64,000 nucleotides of DNA. Source: Malachius bipustulatus. Taxonomy: Eukaryota; Arthropoda; Insecta; Coleoptera; Melyridae. The notes beneath the pieces are model-generated. The model was not told the DNA's origin. It saw only the letters and a program-made list of their open reading frames with translations, and ran no database searches. The stretch's first letter is position 1; each line of letters opens with the position of its first letter. Below are positions 23,357-33,991 of the stretch, one piece after another. The stretch spans positions 20,395,144 through 20,459,143 of the forward strand of contig OU342634.1 in assembly GCA_910589415.1 (NCBI GenBank). Direction: 5' to 3'. The translations under genes were made by a program, and so were the position numbers.

Positions 23357-24815
23357 TAGTGGCGTGTGTGAGTCGGACGAACATGTAAATATTTTGAGCC
23401 GGAACAAGATTACTTCCCCCCTCCGTTTTCGAGGATGCTGAACACGATGACGTTGTCAGAATTTCTCTTTGGGGTTGCGCAACCCCTCAAAACGGCCAAA
23501 AACCACCCCCTAGAGAGATGAACCGCGCTTCAATCCATTTCCCTGCAAAAAAAAAACCTTCCCCCCGTTTTCGAGGATGCTGAGCACAATGGAGGTGCTG
23601 GACATCGCGTGCGACCCCGACCAACCCCTCCACCGGCCAATACTCACCCCCGAAATGGGTGATTTTTTTTATGTATATGTAGGGCAAACGATGGACTTTT
23701 TCGAAAAACTTTTTGAAAATTCAAGTACAGAATCACAATGGCCATAATTTAAAATTATTTTGGAGTATAAAGAGTGTCCCATATGACAGTGACATATCAA
23801 AGTTATGTTTTTTTTAATGGAATGCTCCTATGTTATTGCATTTTTAGATTGTCTGAGAAGAGGAAATAAGATTGGCTTTTACAGTTGGTGTTTGAATTCA
23901 GAAGTTTTTGAGTTATAAACAAGTGAAAATCGTCATTTTTTTAATTCAATGCCCTATACAACGAAAACGGCTAAAGATAGAGAAAAACGGCTTACATATC
24001 CTTATTTTAACTTTTCATGTACTATCCTATGATGTAGATGAAATGTTTATACAGGGTGATAAAAAATTTTAAAAAATCTGAGATTTCTCCACGCGTCGCC
24101 AAATAAAAAAATCAAAGAAAGTACAAACTATACCATAGGATAGTACATAAAAAGTTAAAATAGGGACATGTAAGCCGTTTTTCTCTATCTTGAATCGATT
24201 TCGTTGTACAGGGCCTTGAACTCGAAAAATGACGATTTTCACTTGTTTATAACTCAAAAACTTCTGAATTTAAACACCAACTGTAAAAGCCAATCTTATT
24301 TCCTCTTCTCAGACAATCTAAAAATGCAATAACATAGGAGCATTCCATTTAAAAAAACATAACTTTGATATGTCACTGTCATATGGGACACTCTTTATAC
24401 TCCAAAATAATTTTAAATCATTGCCATTGTGATTCTGTACTTGAATCTTCAAAAAGTTTTTCGAAAAAGTCCATCGTTTGCCCTACATATACATAAAAAA
24501 ATAACCCATTTCGGGGGTGAGTATTGGCCGGTGGAGGGGTTGGTCGGGGTCGCACGCGATGTCCAGCATCTCCATTGTGCTCAGCATTCTCGAAAACGGG
24601 GGGAAGGTTTATTTTTGCAGGGAAATGGATTGAAGCGCGGTTTATCTCTCTAGGGGGTGGTTTTTGGCCGTTTTGAGGGGTTGCGCAACCCCAAAGAGAA
24701 ATTCTGACAACGTCATCGTGTTCAGCATCCTCGAAAACGGAGGGGGGAAGTAATCTTGTTCCGGCTCAAAATATTTACAATTTTCGGGGTTTTTTCCGAC
24801 TCACACACGCTACTA
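23357..24815. mobile_element. 1459-bp palindromic element inserted in Mag-like gag (TSD ATA)
   Basis: The ends TAGTGGCGTGTGTGAGTCGG and CCGACTCACACACGCTACTA are inverted. ATA is present on both sides (23354-23356 and 24816-24818), and removing the element plus one ATA restores the Gag frame exactly. A 2- or 4-bp reading of the duplication is also possible. The arms (each about 700 bp) mirror one another nearly throughout, with shared blocks such as CGTTTTCGAGGATGCTGA, GGCCAATACTCACCCCCGAA and CTTTACAGTTGGTG. The centre is near 24085. No gene is present; open frames at 23487-23687, 24069-24257 and 24429-24653 are arm translations. It is a foldback-type element related in its core to 8299-9157. 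Confidence 0.85.
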
Positions 24816-24818
24816 ATA

Positions 24819-25850
24819 TGAGAGGTACGTGTTCAATAAATCCAAACAAGGGCAGGATGAAACATTTGATGAATTTTTGACATCGCTAAGAAACAAAGCA
24901 AAAAACTGTGAATTTAACACATTAGAAGACAGCTTAATTTGTGACAAAATTGTTATTGGCATAAGAGATGATAGTATAAGAGAAAGACTACTCTCAGAAT
25001 CTGGGTTAACCTTAACAAAATGTATAGACATTTGTAAGGCTTCGGAACGAGCAAAAAATCAACTTTGCGTCATAAAAGAAACCGACCAAAGTGTTAGTAA
25101 GGTGGAAACAATAAAGGCTAATTCCAATAATAAGCCCAAGAGTTCTCGTAATCAAACTGATGACACTTTTGACTGCAAACGTTGTGATTCCCATCATGGC
25201 AGAAGATCATGTCCTGCCTATGGCAAAAAGTGCAAAAAATGCAAAAAAATGAATCACTTCACAAAATGTTGCCGCCAAAGAAGTGTAAATGAAGTAATAA
25301 CGACATCATCTCAAGAGGAGATATTTATCGTGTCGTCTGTAGAGCAGCGAGGTATGGATTGGTTTGAGTCGGCAGTGCTACCCAATGATATACAAGTACA
25401 ATTTAAGTTGGACAGTGGCAGCCAGTGTGATATTTTAAGTAAAAGCGTAGCTATAGCAGCTGGCATGAAGATCACACCATCAAAAACCAAATTTTTATTA
25501 TCATTTTCCAATCATAAAATGGATGTGATAGGAGAAGCAAGAGCAACCGTTAAAATAAAGAAACAAAATGCTGTATTAAAGTTTATCATAGTTGATCAAG
25601 CAGTCACACCGATATTAGGTAGAGATACTTGTGTACAACTCAAGTTAATCCAAAGAACAGAAGCCGTAACGAATCACGATGAAGACTTATTTGAAGGCAT
25701 AGGTTGCCTGAAAGGTTTCAAATATGAAATTGATTTGGTTGAAGACCCAAAACTTCCAATATGTACTGCCAGACGAATTCCTCACGCCCTACGAGATCAA
25801 GTTAAACAAGAACTTGACTATTATATGGTGAAGAATAAAATTATAGTTCC
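24819..25850 (+). CDS. pol: Mag-like Gag C-terminus, protease and start of RT (interrupted)
   Basis: Resuming after the palindrome, the frame carries the Gag C-terminal region (DETFDEFLTSLRNKAKNCEF), a CCHC-like pair (CKRCDSHHGRRSC near 25171 and CKKCKKMNHFTKCC near 25231), and a retropepsin active site KLDSGSQCDILS at about 25407. The start of reverse transcriptase (ARRIPHALRDQVKQELDYY) follows. Gag and Pol are in one frame here. The frame stops at the BEL/Pao LTR at 25851 and continues at 46632. The last few residues of the open frame (to 25857) come from the LTR. Confidence 0.8.
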
Positions 25851-26066
25851 TGTTTAGAATTAATAAGCAATTTTATTTCAAGTAGGCAAAATGGAATAAT
25901 AGCCACTTGCTACTACAATGAATATTAAAAAAAAAAAAATGTCAAGAGAAAGTCAGTCAAAAAATAACAAAAATTAATTACACACATATTTTAGTACATG
26001 CAGAGAAAACGCTCAGCAAATAAAATAATCTATTAAAAAATATACAGTCCACTATATTATCGAACA
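25851..26066 (+). repeat. 5' LTR of BEL/Pao element
   Basis: 216 bp, TGTT…AACA ends, apparently identical to 46416-46631. The segment just after it (TAATTTTGGTCCAGTCGCGCC) should contain the primer site; TGGTCCAGTCGCGCC is the likely part, but I cannot assign the tRNA. Confidence 0.88.
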
Positions 26067-26424
26067 TAATTTTGGTCCAGTCGCGCCGTATGTGCTAAAA
26101 TAAATTATTAAATTGCAATAAAAGACCGGCCCTTAATAAAATCAGAATTGAGCGGTCCAGTGTCAACATATTCAATCAATCAAGAAAGGATAGCGTTATC
26201 AGCCAAAGTAGGCAAGGAAGAGCAGTAACTGGGTAAAGACAACAACAGCAGGAGCAAGTCGTTTTTCCATTCTTCATTCCTTACGTGAGTCCATACCAGT
26301 TTTCAATTTTAATCAATTCATATTTATTTCATAATTTCAATTTATCGGTTTCCAATTACCTGATTAAAGAGGTAGGTATCGAATTATTATTCAATAGTAA
26401 TTGCATTCTATATAAACAAAAATC

Positions 26425-28919
26425 ATGGAACAATTGATTTTAGATCGAGGGGTAGTTAAATCCAAATTAACCCGTCAATGCACACATTTTAATTCAATAA
26501 AAGATGAAAAAATAATAAATCAAAATATTATCTCTCAATTATCAATAAGAGTAGAAAAAATTAAGCCTTTATTAGAAGAATTTGAAGAAATTCAAAATAA
26601 AATAGATGTAATTGATAGTAGTGATTCAAATGCAGAAAGACAAATTTTCGAAGATAAATATTTTACTTTGCTGGGTAATATAAAGACCATTAATGACAAT
26701 TATTATTCTGGCAATGTAACGACAGGCAAAGAGTTTTTAAATGATATTAAGATTGTTAGTGACAATTCATTAATTGGCTCTCATCATCTGTCCAATTACA
26801 GAGGTGAGTCTTTATTAAATATTAATAAGATTGGTAGTGCCAATTCATTGAGTGAATCTCATCATCATCAGTCTCACCATAGAGGTGAATCTAAAAATAA
26901 TTTCAATAATGCCGTAAAATTACCTACGATTAAATTACCAATGTTTGACGGACAATATGACAATTGGTTTGAATACAGAGATTCATTTACGGCATTAGTT
27001 GATAACAATGATTCGCTATCTGATGTTCAAAAATTCATTTATTTACGATCGACTTTAGATAACGATGTTATGCAGGTTATAAAGTCAATTGAAGTTTCAT
27101 CGGCCAATTATAGACACGCCTGGGAACTTCTATGCAATCGATATGAAAACAAAAAACTTATTATTTATAATCACATTAAAGCAATTTTTGAACATCCTAA
27201 TGTAAGATATGAATCTCACAAGGCACTGAGAAGTTTATATGACAATGTAGTCAAACATATAAGATCTTTAAAAACCTTGGGAGAGGAAACGGATACCTGG
27301 GATCGGTTAATAATTTATATAATATCTAGTAAATTTGATAATATTACCCGAAGAGACTGGGAATCATATAAATATGAAAGTGAACTGCCCACCATGTCAG
27401 ATCTAAATCAGTTTTTGAAAGATCGTTGCGAAATTTTGGAAAAATTAGAGATTGCTAAGACCGAGAAATCAAAGTCATATCCAGTGAATAAAAAATTTAG
27501 TAGCTCTTTAGTTTCAAGTGTAAATTCCAATTCCAATCAATTAAAATGTTACTACTGTGACAAAAGTCATCCAATTTATTATTGTGAAACGTTTTTGAAA
27601 TTGAGCGTAAATGAAAGAATTTCAGCAGTAAAAAGACTAAAATTATGCTTGAATTGTTTGAAGGGCTTACATAATTCTTGGGAATGTAAAGCTTTAAGAA
27701 GGTGTTCAGTATGTAATAAGCCACATAATTCATTGTTACATTCTTATAGTTTTAAGGAGAGTAATAATTCAAATAATAATACGCAAGTAGCGATCAATCA
27801 ACAGCATTTGCAAGTGGAAGACAATGATGTCTTTACGAGAGACGAAAGAAATGAAGTAGCCTTATGGTCTGCCAAACCTCATACAGTAACAATTAATAAA
27901 ATTTCAAATAATGAGGGAAAGCATGAAAATCATGTTTCACATGTATTACTTGCTACAGTTCAGTTGGGAGTAGTTGGGGATAATGACGTATTTTATTACC
28001 GGGCATTGATGGATGCAGGTTCCCAAAGTAATTTTATATCAGAAAAGGCATGTATGAATTTGAATTTAAAATTTTATAAGGTTAACCATGTTATTAAGGG
28101 TGTTGGACAGTCGCTTGTTAATATTAGTAAACAAGTAAAGATCACCATTGCATCAAAGTGTAATAATTTTAAAATGGATATTGAATGTTTGGTGCTTCCT
28201 AAAATAACAGAAAAATTACCAATAGCTACTTTCAATAAATCAGTTTTACATATTCCCTCACATATTTCTTTGAGCGATGACGAGTTTAATATCTCAAATG
28301 ATATTGACATTTTGTTGGGATCTAATGTTTTCTGGACGGTTCTGTGTTCAGGTAAAATACAATTAGGCAAAAACTTGCCAATTTTACAAAATACCCTTTT
28401 CGGGTGGATTATAGCTGGAAATATGACAGAAACTTCAGTCTGCAACACTTCAATTAATTATTTAAACATTAAATCAGAAAAGACACTTGACGAGACGATT
28501 CAGAGATTCTGGCAAACTGAAGAAGTTAATAATGATAACAAATATTGTCTAATGTCAAATTCAGAAAAATACTGTGAATCATATTTTCAAAACACAGTTA
28601 AACGAGATATCACTGGTAGATTCACTGTAAGAATTCCTTTTAACAATTTGTTAAATAAATTGGGAAATTCACGTAATATGGCCTTGGAGAGATTCCATGG
28701 GTTAGAGAAAAAATTATCGAAAAATGTTGAGCTGAAAAATGACTATGTAAAATTCATGCTTGAATATGAAAAATTAAATCACATGACCGAATGTAAAGAT
28801 TTAGAGGATGGTGGTTATTATCTACCACATCATGCTGTCATAAAGGCAACAAGTTCAACTACAAAATGCAGGGTGGTATTTGATGCATCTGCAAAAACAG
28901 ATACTGGAGTGTCACTCAA
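26425..28919 (+). CDS. gag-pol: BEL/Pao Gag, protease and RT start (interrupted)
   Basis: The frame opens MEQLILDRGVVKSKLTRQCT and contains a Pao-type Gag core (LPMFDGQYDNWFEYRDSFTA at about 170-190). It has three Cys/His clusters: CYYCDKSHPIYYC near residue 375, CLNCLKGLHNSWEC near 408 and CSVCNKPHNSLLH near 425. The protease motif MDAGSQSNFIS lies near 528, and RT begins with CRVVFDASAKTD near 815. The protein runs straight into the giant gypsy LTR at 28920, so the final 15 residues of the open frame (to 28965) are foreign. The start is the first ATG after the leader. The natural continuation is at 43334. Confidence 0.88.
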
Positions 28920-31639
28920 TGTGCAGCGTGCCTTGCACGCTACGTTTTCTTTTTCAAAATTTTAATTCTCGATTTGGAATATTTTTATAAAGTTCAGAAA
29001 AGTTATGATTGACTGTACATTTTCGCTGATGTAGGAGGCTGTATTAGGCAAAGATCACGAACGAACACCTGACAGCTATTAAGAAATCCTTGTCTTTGTT
29101 ATTTAAGTAAGACGTAGAAAACATGTCTGGTCGATTTTCTGTCCCGGTTCTGGGTTTTCAGAGTTTGAAAAGTATATCATCTTATGCGAATTAATTTTCC
29201 GCGTCTAATGAGACCACTCTCATCTTGCTACTCTAGATTTCCGATTAGTTATCCAGTTAAAACCTAAAATATTATTTCTTTGGGTGTGGGTTAAAAAAAA
29301 CATGAAAAGATAGTTGAGGAAACATATAAAAAACTTGCGTTTTGTTCTGAGACACGACAGGCCTCGAGTATATGCGGATTCACGATTGTGAAATTTAAGT
29401 TTGAATAAAGGGAGAGCGGGAGAGGTTGGTCGTACTGTTGAGAGTGTGCCGACGTATAAGGCGAAAGAGCCGACACCGTCGCGTGCGAGTTTTAAGTGTT
29501 GCATACTGTCGATGATGATATTTGGAGTGAAAGTGGGTCACCAAGTTCGGTTAGACAGTGGTTAAGGCGCATGCGATAGCGTCATCCCAAAAAAATTATA
29601 AAGGGAGGTAAAGGACGCTTCAGGTCCATTTTCCGGTCTAAATTCGACAGGTCATGTAGCTTGTCTACAAGTTCGTAAATTAGTATTAGTCCCTTGTGTA
29701 ATGGTGAAGTTGTTTCCGTGAAAGATGCAGTCTTACGTGAGTAATCTTTTGAATTTAATTTTGGTCATTATAACTAATGTTCGCTTTCTTGTCTTTACAG
29801 ACAAGGGACGTGGGTTTAGACGTAGTCTTGGACGTAGTCTTGGACGTAGTTTTGGGACGTGGGTTTGGACGTAGTTTTGAACGTAGTTTTGAACTTTAGT
29901 TTTGATTTACTTTTGAGTTTCAAGTTCTAGAATGTTAGGTCCCGACTTCCAGTTTTGATTTTTAACTACTAATTTCCGATTTCCAGTTTTTGATTTCGAT
30001 CTTTGAATTTCTAAGTTTTAACTTTTGATTCCTGAATTTTAATTTCGAACTTCTAGTTTCTGAGTTTTGAGTTCCAACTTTCAATTTTCTAATTTACACG
30101 AAAGTTTACATAAAGATTCAATCATGTGGAGGCTTAGGTAGGTACCTACCTAGGTAGGTATACTAACCTGTGTGAAGGGTGATATTTGAGGAAGCTTGGA
30201 AAAATAAAGAAGAGTGGTGGAGTTTAGTTTGGAGACATGGAAGGTTTCATCAGGCAGAGGTCCTAGCACTTTGATATTTGGTCGTCACAAGGTAGCAGGG
30301 AGAGCAGTCCAGCTCATCCGGCACCTGGATCACCAACCAAGGGGTGCTAACACCAGCACAAAGGCAGTTCCAGTAACCATGCCGGCCTATGCTTTGATCA
30401 TCGCGCTTAATTAGGTTAGAGGAACCTTAGTTCGTCAGTTTTGAGATGGAGTTTTGAATAATAAGGTATGTCTTTATGAGTGAATAAACTTTTGCTATTT
30501 TCCGACAATCCAGAAAATTAAATAAATTCAAGTACAGTGTTTAATTGATTTCATCACCTATGACTTTCTAAGTGAATCTGATTTTTGATAATATGTTATG
30601 AACTTTTATTGTGGTCAATGAGTGACTAATGTAATGGTTATGTGTAAAAATAATTTATTAAATTTATCGTGTGTGTTTAGGATTTTGAGTTAGAGATGAT
30701 CATTTTGCAAATTAAATTTTGAATTTCAGATTTTGTAGGTAGATACCGATTTTTATATTGAAACTTTTGCTTAAGATAAATTTGAATTTTTGATAAATAA
30801 TCTCTGATCTAACTCCGAGTTCTATTCAGAATCATACCTATGTGTTATAGTTTAGAAATTGTTTAATAGAATTTGAGCTTTGGAAATTTTTATCTGAACT
30901 ATTGAAATGATATAGGTACCTATCTTGAATTTTAATCATGTAAGTTTGATATCATTGGTAATAAGGTAATATTTATGTTTGAATATTTGAGTCAGGATTA
31001 CTGATTTTAATTATTAAATTGATTGTTGATATGTAAGATCTATTGGTGATTGCCAGTCTATTGTACTGATGATGAAATTGATTTTAATAAATCTTTGTAT
31101 TAAAATTCAACAATTTTAGAGTTTTGAGAATCAACCCTCCTCATGTTCTTTTAAAACATTTATTCAATCAGTAGAGTAACATCAAGAATAAGGCGATATA
31201 TCCTGGTATATTTTGGTGAGGTTTATTAATTTTTGGTTATTGTTTTTAAAATTGTTAGGAGTTACTACGGGTCCAGTCTGGTTCGGTGAATGCTGGATTT
31301 TCCAGAGGAAGGCCACATTTATCTGTCCCGGGCTGGATAATCACAACGAATCTTTTGTTTAAGTTTGGTTTTGGTTTGATACTTTGAAATTTTAGACGAT
31401 CACTTTTCAAAATTTAAAATTTATTTTCTTTCGACATTTAGAATATTTGGGTGGGGCATTCGAAATTTGATATGTCCTACTCGACAGGCCAATGTGGCTA
31501 ATGTTACAAATTTGCCTAGTCACATTGAGATCTGTCAATAGCCACCTCCTTCCTTTCGGGGTTAAGGTAAGTGAATTATTATTTTTTTTTATTGTTCAAC
31601 TTTTTGAGTGGGAGTAAGCGAGGGGGAGGAAGGCTCCAA
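28920..31639 (+). repeat. 5' LTR of giant gypsy element (about 2720 bp)
   Basis: The LTR starts TGTGCAGCGTGCCTTGCACG and ends GAGGAAGGCTCCAA. A TATAAAAA box lies at 29325 and AATAAA signals at 30483 and 31086. This suggests transcription starts near 29355 and the repeated (R) region is over 1 kb. Inside are a short canonical intron (29737-29800), a run of GGACGTAGTTTTG-like repeats (about 29815-29895) and a strong donor near the 3' edge (31567). Open frames in it (29220-29504 minus, 30214-30414 plus) show no known domain. Confidence 0.85.
29737..29800 (+). promoter_or_regulatory. Probable 64-bp intron inside the LTR
   Basis: TTAC|GTGAGTAAT is a consensus 5' splice site. ATAACTAATG near 29770 fits a branch point, and TTTCTTGTCTTTACAG is a strong acceptor. 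All parts are in the right order and spacing for an insect mini-intron. The same intron is at 41431-41494 in the 3' LTR. Splicing is inferred, not shown. Confidence 0.55.
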
Positions 31640-32127
31640 GTGGTGCCGTGACCAGGATAAATCAATCTCCTTATTCTTTTTTCGAAAACTTTCTCAAACT
31701 TTGAGAAGAATTCATGAACATGAGGTGTTGGTGTTTTAATAATTTTTGAGAGAAAAACTTTTTCAAAATTTAGACAAGTAAAGACAAATACCTTTCTTAG
31801 TTGCGTAGAGTTTACAGATGGACTAAAACCAAAAGGTAAGGTTTGAAATTTTCAACGAAGGACTTCGAGGGAATTCAGACCTGTGGTATTTGAGTCCGTG
31901 TTGTTTTCTTTTTGACGTTTCAGCTTTTTAGGTTCCAGCCAAGACGGTGTGGTAAACCTGAAGATGTGGTTTTCGAGTTCGATAATTTTTTAATTTTTCA
32001 GCTTAGGTGGAGTTACAGATAGAATCAGCAACAATCTGATTTTTGAGATTTTGGTTTTGGATAATTCTGTTAGGTCAGGTCAAGTCAACTAAGAAAAGGA
32101 ACGACAATTTCGTTTTCTTTGTTTCAG
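31567..32127 (+). promoter_or_regulatory. Candidate leader intron spanning LTR end and PBS
   Basis: TTAAG|GTAAGTGAAT at 31567 is a near-perfect donor inside the last 75 bp of the 5' LTR. TTTTCTTTGTTTCAG|GTG ending at 32127 is a good acceptor 61 bp upstream of the gag ATG. Two weaker TTTCAG sites lie between. Use of this pair would remove the primer site from gag mRNA, so translated and reverse-transcribed RNAs would be different molecules. This is inference from splice signals only. Confidence 0.4.
31641..31656 (+). promoter_or_regulatory. Primer binding site, tRNA-His type
   Basis: TGGTGCCGTGACC begins one or two bases after the 5' LTR and is complementary to the conserved 3' end of tRNA-His (…GTCACGGCACCA) over about 12 bases. 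Confidence 0.55.
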
Positions 32128-32188
32128 GTGAAGTTGGTTGAAAAGTCTTGTTTGAGAATTTTGAGGTGAAAATCTTTTGAGATAAATA

Positions 32189-33991
32189 GTGAAAATGGAT
32201 TTCATTGAGGAAAATACTACAGTCGGTTTTGAGGTCGTTGATCTCAAGGTAGATGAGATTAAGTATGAAATTTTATTAAGAGGAGAAGTTCCACATTGGA
32301 ACGGAAATTATAGGCGGACCCAATTAAGTCAACTTTTGAGAATAAATGGAGGAGTCACTGTGACTATCTCTCCTTTTGATTTTAATGAGGATTTGAGTCA
32401 AGTTTTGGATTCTATTTTGGATATGACTGAAATATTGCACGATGAGGTAATTATTTCCCCTCAGTCTAATGTAGCTAGGAGATTTTCTTCGAGGTTAGCT
32501 CATTTGTTAGGAAGAATAGACAGGATGAAGGTCACTTCCGATGTTCAGACTGCTAGTCGAGATCAGGTTAGAGCAGATGCTCTACGATTGCGAGGCGATT
32601 TTAAAAAAAAAATTGTCGGTGAGGTAGTCAGTTCAAGAACAGAAATCCCACAAAGATCGCAGGCCTCTCTTTTAGATCAAGCATTTGATAGGTTATCTTG
32701 TCATAATGCTTCAACTACTCATGAAGATAATCTTCATACGGTTTCGAGAGTCCCTTCGAATCTTCCAGAAGATCTATCGTTAAGAAGGTTAGGCTTAAGA
32801 AGCCATAACACCAATCCGTTTTTAGATTGTGATCAGGTACCCTTTGACTATGATAATCAGGCACATTCGAGCAGTTTTGTACCCCCAGTGAGAAATCCAT
32901 CACCCACTTTCTCACAGTTTAGTCTCAATTCTCAAGTCCCATCCATCCAGTTAGTGGCGCCTATAGATAAGGTCATCCCGGTGTATAAATGGGGATTATG
33001 TTTTACTGGTAAAGAAAAGGGAATTGAAGTTATAAAATTTTTAGAAAGAGTTCGTGAACTTAGTCAAGCTAGGGGAGTCCCCCTTGATACAGTTTTTAAT
33101 AGTGCAGTCGATTTATTTAAGGAACCAGCTCTCTCATGGTTCCGAAGTATTAAGTATCAGTTGAGGTCTTGGCGAGACTTGGAGGCAAGAATTGGTAATA
33201 CTTTCATCCCTCCAAATTACGATGAAGAACTCCTAGAGGAGATTCGCTCCTTTAGGCAAAGGAATAATGAAAATGTCGTTACGTTTATTGCAAATTTAAG
33301 GATGAAGTTTTCACACCTTTTAAATCCAATTTCTATTCCGGAACAGTTGAAGATAGTTAGGAGAAACCTCCTACCCGATTTGAATTCGAAGTTATGTTTG
33401 ATTGATCTGGTTTCCTATGAGCAGTTAGAATGTCTATGCAGGCAGATCGCGAAGAATTCGGTGATAATGAGTGGAGTAGAGGGTAAGGTCCGTGTAGGTA
33501 GACCCCAAGCAGCACCTGTGGGAACGACAGCTAGGGAAGCGAAGGAAATCCCAAAGGTTAAAGTAGAGACCCCTCGTCCACCTTTTCCTCCCCGAAGATT
33601 TGCGAATGCTCCAAATCAGTCGATGAATAAGTCAGACCGACCCCCAGTCAGCTCTTTTTCCTGTTGGAATTGTGACCAGGCGGGTCATTCATTTAATTTT
33701 TGTCCACATCCACTTGAGAAATTTTGTTTTTCGTGCGGTTTGAAAGGAGCAATAGCGCCTTCTTGTCCCCGATGTCATCATTCAGGGAAAGATAACCAGG
33801 AAGCAGTTGAGTCCAAAGACGTTAAGAAGGTGGTGGATTGTCCAGAAACTCGGGAGTCGAATTTAGGTAAAGAAAGTTCTAAGGCAGATTCAAAAAACGA
33901 GTCGGCGAGAGAAGATTTTGGCGCGACTTCCCTCGAGTTTCGAAGACGCCAACCAGGTCCAGAATCAGGTGCGATTCCGAAGAGACGTTAG
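32189..33991 (+). CDS. gag: Giant gypsy Gag (600 aa)
   Basis: The protein begins MKMDFIEENTTVGFEVVDL after a 550-bp leader. Residues about 270-430 form the conserved retrotransposon Gag core (YKWGLCFTGKEKGIEVIKFL, ALSWFRSIKYQLRSWRDLEA, FRQRNNENVVTFIANLRMKF). Zinc-knuckle-like Cys clusters follow: CWNCDQAGHSFNFC near residue 491, and CFSCGLKGAIAPSCPRC near 513, where the His is replaced. The C-terminus is acidic/basic mixed and overlaps pol by 109 nt in the -1 frame. Gag would form the particle that holds element RNA. Frame and motifs are intact. The ATG chosen is the only one with a long open frame and sits 61 bp after a good acceptor. Confidence 0.88.
   Translation: MKMDFIEENTTVGFEVVDLKVDEIKYEILLRGEVPHWNGNYRRTQLSQLLRINGGVTVTISPFDFNEDLSQVLDSILDMTEILHDEVIISPQSNVARRFSSRLAHLLGRIDRMKVTSDVQTASRDQVRADALRLRGDFKKKIVGEVVSSRTEIPQRSQASLLDQAFDRLSCHNASTTHEDNLHTVSRVPSNLPEDLSLRRLGLRSHNTNPFLDCDQVPFDYDNQAHSSSFVPPVRNPSPTFSQFSLNSQVPSIQLVAPIDKVIPVYKWGLCFTGKEKGIEVIKFLERVRELSQARGVPLDTVFNSAVDLFKEPALSWFRSIKYQLRSWRDLEARIGNTFIPPNYDEELLEEIRSFRQRNNENVVTFIANLRMKFSHLLNPISIPEQLKIVRRNLLPDLNSKLCLIDLVSYEQLECLCRQIAKNSVIMSGVEGKVRVGRPQAAPVGTTAREAKEIPKVKVETPRPPFPPRRFANAPNQSMNKSDRPPVSSFSCWNCDQAGHSFNFCPHPLEKFCFSCGLKGAIAPSCPRCHHSGKDNQEAVESKDVKKVVDCPETRESNLGKESSKADSKNESAREDFGATSLEFRRRQPGPESGAIPKRR

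Noticed and set aside
24429..24653. Open frames in the palindrome at 23357-24815 (also 23487-23687 and 24069-24257)
   Set aside because: Frames on opposite arms give the same peptide because the arms are inverted copies; no domain and no conservation signal.
29220..29504. 94-codon minus-strand frame in the 5' LTR, repeated at 40914-41198
   Set aside because: Duplicated only because the LTRs are identical; no domain and no start context.
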